Source of the DNA: CAZSTA01 sp964609495 [NCBI: uncultured bacterium]
GTDB taxonomy: Bacteria; CAZSTA01
Reading direction: 5' to 3'
Length of the DNA stretch: 15,319 bases
Assembly (NCBI GenBank): GCA_964609495.1
Contig: CAZSTA010000076.1
Coordinates: 1 to 15,319 of the forward strand
A program made the translations under genes and the position numbers. This document shows positions 7,209-13,317 of this stretch, piece after piece. Below the pieces are notes generated by a model. It did not search any database. It was given only the letters and a program-made list of their open reading frames with translations, and was not told where the DNA came from. How positions within the stretch are numbered: position 1 is the first letter of the stretch; each line of letters starts with the position of its first letter.

Positions 7209-7260
7209 CTCTTTTGACTGATACACCCGAAGAGATTGTAATAAGAAAGGCGGCGAGGAT

Positions 7261-8280
7261 ATGGGACTAGTTAATATGAACGATGTTCTAATTCAGGCCG
7301 ATAGGGAGAGATATGCTGTTGGCGCCTTTAATGTTATCAATTTAGAATTTCTGGAGGCGATATTGGATGCGGCTATAGCTAAGAAATCTCCAGTGGTACT
7401 GAGCGTAGCCGAAGTTCACTTCAAATACGTCACTTTGGATAATATAGCCCCTCTTATCTCGGAGCTAGCCCAGAGAGCTCCTGTTCCGGTAGTTATACAC
7501 CTAGATCATGGGGAGAGCTTCGAGACCGTTATGAGAGCTATTAGATGCGGATTCACTTCGGTTATGTTCGATGGCTCGACACTTCCTTTCGAGGAGAACA
7601 TCGCTAAGACCAGGGAGGTAGTGAAAGCTGCTCACGCTTGCGGAGTGTCTGTCGAGGCGGAGCTAGGCCAAGTCATGGGTTCTGAAGGAGGGACGGGAGG
7701 TTATACCGGCGCGGTCGATGTCTCAGCTTTCACGAGACCCGAAGATGCCGCGGAGTTCGTAGCTAGGACCAAGGTCGATAACCTAGCGGTAGCTATAGGT
7801 TCGGCTCACGGTAGATATTCCCAACCGCCTAAGCTAGATTTCGATCGTCTGACGGCGATAAAGAGAGCCACTGGGATCCCTTTATCCTTGCATGGAGGAA
7901 CAGGCATTGCCCCGCAGGATTTCAAAACAGCGATTCAACTCGGAATAACTAAAGTTAATATCTATACCGCTATGGCTCAAAGAGCTACCGAGATCGTGAG
8001 GGAGAGATTGGAGGCAGATCCTGAGACTGTGAACCTGCCCGGGGTCCTTAAATATGCCAAGGGAGGAGTTACCGAAGTAGTTATGGAGCATATGGATATC
8101 TTCGGCAGTAGTGGGATATGCGATGCTCATAATGCCCTCTGCGCTGTTTGTAACTCCTGTGATAATTGTAAGATACCTGCTGAGAAGACTGGTGCTCCCA
8201 CCCTGCAAGGTATGGATCAAGAGGAGATGATTCGGCTTATAACTCAGATAGTAACTGGAGTTTTAAGGGAAATCGGTTGA
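7261..8280 (+). CDS. Class II fructose-bisphosphate-aldolase-family enzyme with Cys-rich segment and encapsulation-like tail
   Basis: This 339-residue zinc aldolase cleaves a ketose phosphate to dihydroxyacetone phosphate (or a relative) plus an aldehyde. The barrel covers about residues 1-280: catalytic Asp82 and zinc ligand His83 in HLDHGES, Glu134 in EAELGQV, zinc ligands His183 (GSAHGRY) and His211 (LHGGTGI), and phosphate-loop residues after them. The conserved N-x-D-T-D is NIYTA (233-237), lacking both acidic residues, which argues against ordinary fructose bisphosphate. GatY/KbaY/IolJ-type enzymes are the nearer comparison and are about 285 residues, so about 55 are extra. The extension holds Cys287 and then CxxCxxCxxC (Cys294, 297, 300, 303), and ends in a short amphipathic helix (about 319-338) resembling a BMC encapsulation peptide. 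It is the first gene of the shell operon and so probably the signature enzyme. The start is fixed by GGCGAGGA just upstream. Confidence 0.85.
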   Translation: MGLVNMNDVLIQADRERYAVGAFNVINLEFLEAILDAAIAKKSPVVLSVAEVHFKYVTLDNIAPLISELAQRAPVPVVIHLDHGESFETVMRAIRCGFTSVMFDGSTLPFEENIAKTREVVKAAHACGVSVEAELGQVMGSEGGTGGYTGAVDVSAFTRPEDAAEFVARTKVDNLAVAIGSAHGRYSQPPKLDFDRLTAIKRATGIPLSLHGGTGIAPQDFKTAIQLGITKVNIYTAMAQRATEIVRERLEADPETVNLPGVLKYAKGGVTEVVMEHMDIFGSSGICDAHNALCAVCNSCDNCKIPAEKTGAPTLQGMDQEEMIRLITQIVTGVLREIG

Positions 8281-8324
8281 GAAAACTTTAAGAATTTGGT
8301 GAAATAAACTAGGAGGTGAATTTG

Positions 8325-8630
8325 ATGGCCGGAGAGGCATTGGGAATGATCGAAACTAAGGGATTCGTGGGAATGGTCGAGGCTTCTGATGCTATGGTCA
8401 AAGCAGCAAAGGTGCGTCTGGTAAGATATGAGAAGACCGGGGGTGGATATGTAACTGCTATCGTTAGAGGAGATGTGGGAGCGGTTAAGGCGGCAGTTGA
8501 GGCTGGAGCTGCGGCTGCTAAAAGGGTCGGAGAGCTAGTATCAGTTCACGTAATTCCCAGTCCTCACTCTGATGTGGATGAAATAATCTTAAGCCAAAGA
8601 AAGCCGATCAAGGTTGGAGGAGAGGATTAA
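8325..8630 (+). CDS. BMC-H hexameric shell protein, copy 1
   Basis: This 101-residue protein forms hexamers that tile the facets of a bacterial microcompartment (Pfam BMC domain, PduA/PduJ/EutM type). EALGMIET at the start, SDAMVKAA in the first helix, VRGDV after the pore and [11 protein letters not shown] near the end are hallmark sequences. The pore loop reads TGGGY (38-42), where PduA-type proteins have a GSG-L motif, so the pore-lining serine is replaced by glycine. The ATG at 8325 is preferred over an in-frame GTG at 8316 because AGGAGGTGA (8311-8319) is correctly placed for 8325 and overlaps the GTG. It follows the aldolase by 44 bp. A 143-bp gap with a long hairpin separates it from the second BMC-H gene. 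Confidence 0.95.
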   Translation: MAGEALGMIETKGFVGMVEASDAMVKAAKVRLVRYEKTGGGYVTAIVRGDVGAVKAAVEAGAAAAKRVGELVSVHVIPSPHSDVDEIILSQRKPIKVGGED

Positions 8631-8699
8631 CAGCTTAACTTCGGAGATTGGCCATCGCTTAGCTATGAGAGCGACAAGCCGATCACTAAGATCATATCG

Positions 8700-8749
8700 C
8701 AGGATTTAAGGATCGTTCTGTCGAATTACGGCTTATTCCTTAAATCCTG
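8700..8749 (+). repeat. 13-bp perfect stem-loop between the two BMC-H genes
   Basis: CAGGATTTAAGGA (8700-8712) is the exact reverse complement of TCCTTAAATCCTG (8737-8749), with a 24-base loop. A 9-base direct repeat, CTGTCGAAT, occurs in the loop (8718-8726) and again at the 3' edge (8747-8755). No T-tract follows, so it is not a normal terminator. Position between two abundant shell genes suggests an RNA stem affecting transcript stability or processing. This is inference. Confidence 0.65.
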
Positions 8750-8773
8750 TCGAATCCTTAGAAGGAGGAGATT

Positions 8774-9076
8774 ATGGCAGATTACAGGGAAGCCTTAGGT
8801 ATGATTGAAACTAGAGGCTTTATAGCTATGGTTGAAGCTTCTGACGCTATGGTTAAGGCAGCAAATGTTAAGTTAGTTCGATACGAGAAGATCGGTGGAG
8901 GGTATATAACTGCCATTGTCAGAGGAGATGTCGCCGCAGTCCGATCGGCTATTGATGCCGGTAGTGCGGCTGCCAGCAGAGTCGGAGAGGTGATATCTGT
9001 TCACGTAATTCCACGTCCTCATACCGATGTTGATAGTGTCCTTCCTGTCAGCTTGGAGGCTGCTGAAGAAGAATAA
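8774..9076 (+). CDS. BMC-H hexameric shell protein, copy 2
   Basis: This 100-residue paralogue of the upstream shell protein shares most residues with it from EALGMIET to the HVIPxPH..DVD region. The pore loop is IGGGY (40-44), keeping the triple glycine and tyrosine. It differs mainly at the N-terminus (MADYR) and in the acidic C-terminal tail ending EAAEEE. AGAAGGAGGAG just before the ATG is a strong ribosome site. The two genes look like a duplication that has diverged; the pair can form mixed or separate hexamers, as PduA and PduJ do. The start of the BMC-P gene follows 33 bp later. Confidence 0.95.
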   Translation: MADYREALGMIETRGFIAMVEASDAMVKAANVKLVRYEKIGGGYITAIVRGDVAAVRSAIDAGSAAASRVGEVISVHVIPRPHTDVDSVLPVSLEAAEEE

Positions 9077-9109
9077 GCTTTTATCCCCTTTAGGGTAGGG
9101 TGAAACTTT

Positions 9110-9397
9110 ATGGATCTATGTAGGGTAGTAGGGACTATCGTCGCTACGAATAAGGATAAAGGGCTTGTCAGAAGGAAACTTCAAGTGGTGGAGACCGTTG
9201 ATCTTGAAGGAAGAGGGAAGGGCTCCTTTAGCATCGCAGTAGACTCCGTAGGAGCAGGACAGGGCGAATACGTATTAGTGGCAAGTGGTAGCTCAGCCAG
9301 AGAGACTGAGCTGACTAGAGATAGACCTTGCGACTTGGTTATTATGGCTATCGTCGAACTTCTGGAGGTTGAGGGCGAGATAGTTTACCAGAAGTAA
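9110..9397 (+). CDS. BMC-P (EutN/CcmL) pentameric vertex protein, copy 1
   Basis: This 95-residue protein of the EutN/CcmL family forms pentamers that cap the vertices of the shell. GTIVAT near the N-terminus, VDSVGAGQGEYVLV and GSSAR in the middle, and a C-terminal strand with a hydrophobic VELLEVEG pattern match the family; length is typical (85-110). A GGTGA site lies a few bases before the ATG. An 87-bp gap follows, with a weak nested inverted repeat, and then the aldehyde dehydrogenase. Confidence 0.93.
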   Translation: MDLCRVVGTIVATNKDKGLVRRKLQVVETVDLEGRGKGSFSIAVDSVGAGQGEYVLVASGSSARETELTRDRPCDLVIMAIVELLEVEGEIVYQK

Positions 9398-9403
9398 TTC
9401 TCG

Positions 9404-9448
9404 AGAAAATAGAAGGGGAGTGGTTACCCCATCCAATTATCATTTTCT
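9404..9448 (+). repeat. Weak nested inverted repeat before the aldehyde dehydrogenase gene
   Basis: AGAAAAT (9404-9410) pairs with ATTTTCT (9442-9448), and inside it GGGG (9415-9418) can pair with CCCC (9427-9430). Short, imperfect stems like these could be chance in an 87-bp gap, but this is another hairpin at a gene junction of the same operon. No T-tract follows directly. Confidence 0.3.
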
Positions 9449-9484
9449 AATTACTAACTCCCAAATATCAAGAAGGAGGGATTT

Positions 9485-10921
9485 ATGGCTATCGATGAGA
9501 AAGTAATAAGTTCGATAGTGCAGAAGGTCGTCTCCCAGCTAGCTCAAGAGGGTAAGATATCCCCTCCAACTTCCCTTCGGAGAGCTTTTGAGGGAAGGAA
9601 TGGACTCTTCTCTGACCTGGAGGTGGCAATAGGGGCGGCTGAGGAAGCGCAGAGAAGGCTCGTTGACAATACCTTGGAGAAGAGGAAGGAGATAATCGCC
9701 GCTATTCGCCAAGCGGCTTTAGATAACGCAGATCTTTTGGGTCAGATGGAATATAACGAGACTAAGATGGGGCGCCTAGAACACAAGACTATGAAGGTTA
9801 TTCATCCGGCTCAAACGACTCCTGGGATGGAGATTTTAGAGCCAGTTGTATTTACTGGAGATAATGGGATAGCGATCGAGGATTGGGCCCCCTTTGGAGT
9901 GATAGGGGCTATTACTCCTTCTACTAATCCACCCTCTACGGTTATCAATAATGCGATCGGTATGATATCTGCGGGGGACTCTCTCGTCGTCAATCCTCAT
10001 CCGGCGGCTAAGAGTGTAACTATGAAGACGATAGAGCTCCTAAATCAAGCTATCGTTAAGGTGGGAGGTCCTGATAACCTACTAACTTCGGTGACCAATC
10101 CTACGATAGATACCGCTCGAGCTTTGATGACTCATCCTAAGATCGCTATATTAGCGGTTACAGGAGGCCCAGCGGTGGTGAAGGTAGCGATGAGCTCCGG
10201 GAAAAAGGTTATTGCGGCTGGACCTGGCAATCCCCCGGTAGTTGTGGATGAGACCGCTGATATAAGGAAGGCGGCTAGGGATATTGTGGAGGGGGCTTCC
10301 TTCGATAATAATATTCAATGTCTATCGGAGAAGGAGATATTTGTTGTGAATAGCGTTGCTGATGAACTCAAAGCCTATATGAAGCAGGAGGGAGCTTATG
10401 AGATAAGCGTTCAGCAACTCGATGGGGTGATGGGGACTCTCTTCAAAGAGCTTAATTATCACCGAGAGGAATCTATTCCCAGCCGAGATTTTGTGGGAAG
10501 AGATGCCAAGGTTATCCTCCAGCAGATCGGGATCACCGTGGGAGATGAAGTTAGGCTAGTTATAGTGGAGACTGATATTGAGCATCCTCTCGTCTGGGCT
10601 GAGCAGTTGATGCCTGTGGTTCCTATAGTAAGGGTGAGGGATGTTGATGAGGGTATCAAATTTGCAGTGGAGGCGGAGAGAGGTTGCTATCACACTGCGA
10701 TTATGCATTCTCAAAATATCAATAATATAAGTAAGATGGCTAAGCTCATAAACACCGCCAACTTCGTCACTAATGCTCCCTCCCTCGCGGCAAATGCGGT
10801 TGGTGGCGAGGGGTATGGCACTTGGACCTTAACGACTACCACTGGAGATGGGGCTTCCACTGCTAGAAACTTCGCCAGGAAGAGGCGTCTAGTGGTAGCC
10901 AATAATTTACGATTTGTGTAG
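9485..10921 (+). CDS. CoA-acylating aldehyde dehydrogenase, PduP/EutE type, with N-terminal encapsulation peptide
   Basis: This 478-residue enzyme oxidises an aldehyde with NAD+ and CoA to an acyl-CoA, the core reaction of BMC metabolosomes. Residues 4-21 form an amphipathic helix (VISSIVQKVVSQLAQ), followed by a flexible PP-containing linker, as in the encapsulation peptides of PduP. The catalytic domain then runs to the C-terminus; the nucleophile is Cys279 in ASFDNNIQCLSEKE, and NPHPAAK and GPGNPP are family segments of the PduP/EutE branch rather than of non-acylating aldehyde dehydrogenases. Length matches PduP (about 460-490). AAGAAGGAGGG precedes the ATG. The acyl chain is not set by the sequence, so acetyl-, propionyl- or other acyl-CoA products are all possible. 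It should be co-encapsulated with the aldolase. Confidence 0.93.
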   Translation: MAIDEKVISSIVQKVVSQLAQEGKISPPTSLRRAFEGRNGLFSDLEVAIGAAEEAQRRLVDNTLEKRKEIIAAIRQAALDNADLLGQMEYNETKMGRLEHKTMKVIHPAQTTPGMEILEPVVFTGDNGIAIEDWAPFGVIGAITPSTNPPSTVINNAIGMISAGDSLVVNPHPAAKSVTMKTIELLNQAIVKVGGPDNLLTSVTNPTIDTARALMTHPKIAILAVTGGPAVVKVAMSSGKKVIAAGPGNPPVVVDETADIRKAARDIVEGASFDNNIQCLSEKEIFVVNSVADELKAYMKQEGAYEISVQQLDGVMGTLFKELNYHREESIPSRDFVGRDAKVILQQIGITVGDEVRLVIVETDIEHPLVWAEQLMPVVPIVRVRDVDEGIKFAVEAERGCYHTAIMHSQNINNISKMAKLINTANFVTNAPSLAANAVGGEGYGTWTLTTTTGDGASTARNFARKRRLVVANNLRFV

Positions 10922-10931
10922 AGGTGAGGAG

Positions 10932-11525
10932 ATGGAAGGAAAAGAGACCGCCATCCTCTTGCTCGAATTCCAGAACGAATTTTGTTCGCCCGATGGATTT
11001 TTCTATAACGCGGTTAAAGGCGAACTAGCCAGGCAGAATACTATCGAAAACACGATCGATCTCGTCAACAGAGCCCGGGGGAAAGCCCTGATCATCCATG
11101 TGCCGATCAGCTTCAGTGGGAATTATAACGAGATCGATAGGCCAACTGGGATCCTCAAAGGGGTACTGGCAGCAAATGCATTCCGAAAAGGGTCCAGAGG
11201 AGCCCAGATAATAGGTGGACTTAGACCTCGGGTTGAGGACATAGTTATCGAGGGGAAGAGGGGATTGGGTGGCTTCAGTAGCACCAATTTGGATTGGGTT
11301 CTCCGCAACAAAGGCATCAAAAATGTGGCTATCTGTGGCTTCCTGACTAATGTCTGTGTTGAGTCCACAGCCCGAACGGCTTATGATAGAGGATATCAGG
11401 TAACTGTTATAAAGGATTGCACTGCCGCCACCTCGCCCGAGGAACAGAAGTTCGCTGAGGAGAAAATCTTTCCTCTTCTGGGGAACGTGATGACATACCG
11501 GGAATTTTTGAATCAGTTGGAGTAA
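10932..11525 (+). CDS. Isochorismatase-fold cysteine hydrolase in the shell operon
   Basis: This 197-residue protein belongs to the isochorismatase/nicotinamidase superfamily, whose members hydrolyse amides, ureido compounds or enol ethers with a Cys-Lys-Asp triad. Cys142 in TNVCVEST and Lys109 in IEGKRGLGGF are present. The usual Asp of the first motif is Glu12 in LLLEFQNEF, a substitution known in one branch of the family. The ATG at 10932 is chosen: AGGTGAGGAG lies just before it, and the earlier in-frame TTG at 10914 overlaps the aldehyde dehydrogenase end. The 10-bp gap to the previous gene means tight co-transcription. No signal peptide or encapsulation helix is evident, so it may act in the cytosol or be carried inside by a partner. 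Its substrate is unknown; an amide or carbamoyl intermediate of the pathway would fit the family. Confidence 0.82.
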   Translation: MEGKETAILLLEFQNEFCSPDGFFYNAVKGELARQNTIENTIDLVNRARGKALIIHVPISFSGNYNEIDRPTGILKGVLAANAFRKGSRGAQIIGGLRPRVEDIVIEGKRGLGGFSSTNLDWVLRNKGIKNVAICGFLTNVCVESTARTAYDRGYQVTVIKDCTAATSPEEQKFAEEKIFPLLGNVMTYREFLNQLE

Positions 11526-11558
11526 ATATCCTTTTCCCATTACTCGAGGGGTATATAT

Positions 11559-11888
11559 ATGATTTTAGGTAGAGTTTGCGGAACTGTTGTAGCAACCTGT
11601 AAAGATCCTAAATTAACTGGGAGTAAACTCCTAGTTGTGAAGGAGATAGATATAGCGGGAAAGCCTACCGGGACTTTCTTTGTCGCTATGGATACCGTGG
11701 GGGCGGGATATGGGGAGACCGTGATTCTAGTGCGAGGAAGCTCGGCTCGAATGACCGAGTTTACGAATAAATCTCCTGTTGATACCGCCATCATTGCCAT
11801 AATTGATATAGTTGAAGTTCATAAGCAAGTCGTATTCAAGAAGGAAGAGGAGATTTGGAGGGAATTTGCTGAGCCGAGTAAATCTTAA
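11559..11888 (+). CDS. BMC-P (EutN/CcmL) pentameric vertex protein, copy 2
   Basis: This 109-residue second vertex protein has GTVVAT near the N-terminus, MDTVGAGYGETVILV and GSSARMTE in the middle and DIVEV near the C-terminus. It carries a lysine- and glutamate-rich tail (KKEEEIWREF) of about 18 residues beyond the usual end, which the first copy lacks. GAGGGG (11545-11550) is the ribosome site, 8 bp before the ATG. The hydrolase gene separates it from the aldehyde dehydrogenase, and PduS follows after 9 bp. Two divergent pentamers in one locus are common in metabolosomes. Confidence 0.93.
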   Translation: MILGRVCGTVVATCKDPKLTGSKLLVVKEIDIAGKPTGTFFVAMDTVGAGYGETVILVRGSSARMTEFTNKSPVDTAIIAIIDIVEVHKQVVFKKEEEIWREFAEPSKS

Positions 11889-11897
11889 TGAGGTAAA

Positions 11898-13223
11898 ATG
11901 ATGGAGGAAATAGTAGAGAAGGTAAGGGAAGCTGGTGTCGTGGGAGCGGGAGGCGCAGGCTTTCCTACTCATATTAAGCTTAAGTCTAAGGTAGAGTATG
12001 TGATCGCTAATGGCGCGGAATGTGAACCCTTGCTCAGAGTCGATCGACAACTGATGGAGACTCAAGCCGATCTTATCGTACGTGGCTTGGAGATAGCAAT
12101 GAAGACCACCGGTGCTGATAAGGGGATCATAGCTCTGAAGGGGAAGTATAAGGAAGCGGTCGAAGCTCTGGAGAAGGCTAGCTCCTCTTTTGATGATATA
12201 GAGGTTAGATTATTGGGTAATTTCTATCCAGCAGGAGATGAGCATGTTCTAGTCTATGAGATGACCGGAAGGATAGTCCCTGAGGGAGGAATCCCTTTAG
12301 CTGTCGGGGTGGTGGTGAATAACATCTCAACCCTAATAAACATCTCCCACGCAGTTGATAGAGATCAGCCAGTTATCCATCGTCATTTAACCATAACCGG
12401 AGAAGTTGCCCATCCTAAGACCTTATGTGTTCCTGTAGGGACTATTATCGAGGATGTTATCGCTTCGGCTGGAGGAACCACGGTTGAGGACTTCGTAGTT
12501 ATCGATGGTGGCCCAATGATGGGCAATATCGTCCCATCTACTGATAGTGTAAAAAAGACGACTAGCGGTTTGATAATCCTTCCTAGAGAACATACCCTCA
12601 TTCAACGGAAAACACAAGGAATAAGTTATAGCTTAAAAAGAGCTCAAGCGATCTGCTGTCAATGTGATGCTTGCACAGAGATGTGTCCTCGTTATCTATT
12701 AGGACATCATCTATATCCTAACAAAACTATGGTCTGGGTGAACTACGAGCTATCCGATCTTGGTGCTCCGATCACCTCCGCTTATCTATGTTGTGAGTGT
12801 GGGCTATGCGGATTATTCTCCTGTCCAATGGGGCTTACTCCGGTGAATATTTATAAAGATATAAAGGTTCTCCTGGAAAAGCAAGGGATTAGGAATCCTC
12901 ACCAGGAGAAGGATTTAACTCCCAATCCCAAGCGTGAGTATCAGCAAGTCCCTGTCCATAGACTGCTCGAACGTCTGCAACTTGGACCCTATGATGTGGA
13001 GGCTCCTCTGGAGGATAAGATATATGAGCCAAACTTAGTGCGAATAGATCTCTCCCAACATTTAGGAGCTCCAGCTATCCCGATAATAAAGGTTGGAGAT
13101 AGGGTGAAGGCAAGAGATCTGATCGGGGAGATCCCTGAAGGTTCGCTATCGGCGAGAGTTCACGCCAGTATTTCAGGAGTAGTTAGAGATATAGATACTC
13201 GGGTAACGATCGAGGCGGATTAG
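11898..13223 (+). CDS. pduS: PduS/RnfC-like flavo-iron-sulfur electron-transfer protein
   Basis: This 441-residue BMC-associated flavoprotein is related to the RnfC subunit. In the Pdu system it passes electrons from NADH to cobalamin or across the shell. The N-terminal nucleotide/flavin-binding domain starts with GAGGAGFPTHIK (16-27), followed by NGAECEPLL. Two 4Fe-4S motifs are seen: CxxCxxCxxxCP with Cys253, 256, 259, 263, and CxxCxxCxxxxCP with Cys298, 301, 304, 309. The C-terminal part ends in a biotinyl/SLBB-like segment (GDRVKARDLIGEIPEG). The length fits PduS (about 440-450). ATG 11898 and ATG 11901 are both plausible starts; AGGT lies at 11891-11894. No cobalamin-dependent dehydratase is present in the window, so the electron acceptor here is unknown. 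Confidence 0.9.
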   Translation: MMEEIVEKVREAGVVGAGGAGFPTHIKLKSKVEYVIANGAECEPLLRVDRQLMETQADLIVRGLEIAMKTTGADKGIIALKGKYKEAVEALEKASSSFDDIEVRLLGNFYPAGDEHVLVYEMTGRIVPEGGIPLAVGVVVNNISTLINISHAVDRDQPVIHRHLTITGEVAHPKTLCVPVGTIIEDVIASAGGTTVEDFVVIDGGPMMGNIVPSTDSVKKTTSGLIILPREHTLIQRKTQGISYSLKRAQAICCQCDACTEMCPRYLLGHHLYPNKTMVWVNYELSDLGAPITSAYLCCECGLCGLFSCPMGLTPVNIYKDIKVLLEKQGIRNPHQEKDLTPNPKREYQQVPVHRLLERLQLGPYDVEAPLEDKIYEPNLVRIDLSQHLGAPAIPIIKVGDRVKARDLIGEIPEGSLSARVHASISGVVRDIDTRVTIEAD

Positions 13224-13317
13224 ATGAGAAGGAGAAATTGGGAGGAGGTGAGGCCGAGGGATATATTAATTGTGAGGTTTAGGGTAAAATATATCTTAAA
13301 AGGAGGTATAAGTAAAG

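Noticed and set aside
7102-7260. Riboswitch or terminator in the gap before the aldolase
   Set aside because: I see only a promoter in an AT-rich stretch; no conserved aptamer pattern or stable hairpin with a T-tract was found.
8700-8749. The stem-loop between the BMC-H genes as an intrinsic terminator
   Set aside because: The stem is AT-rich in its middle, the loop is 24 bases and no T-tract follows. The operon clearly continues.
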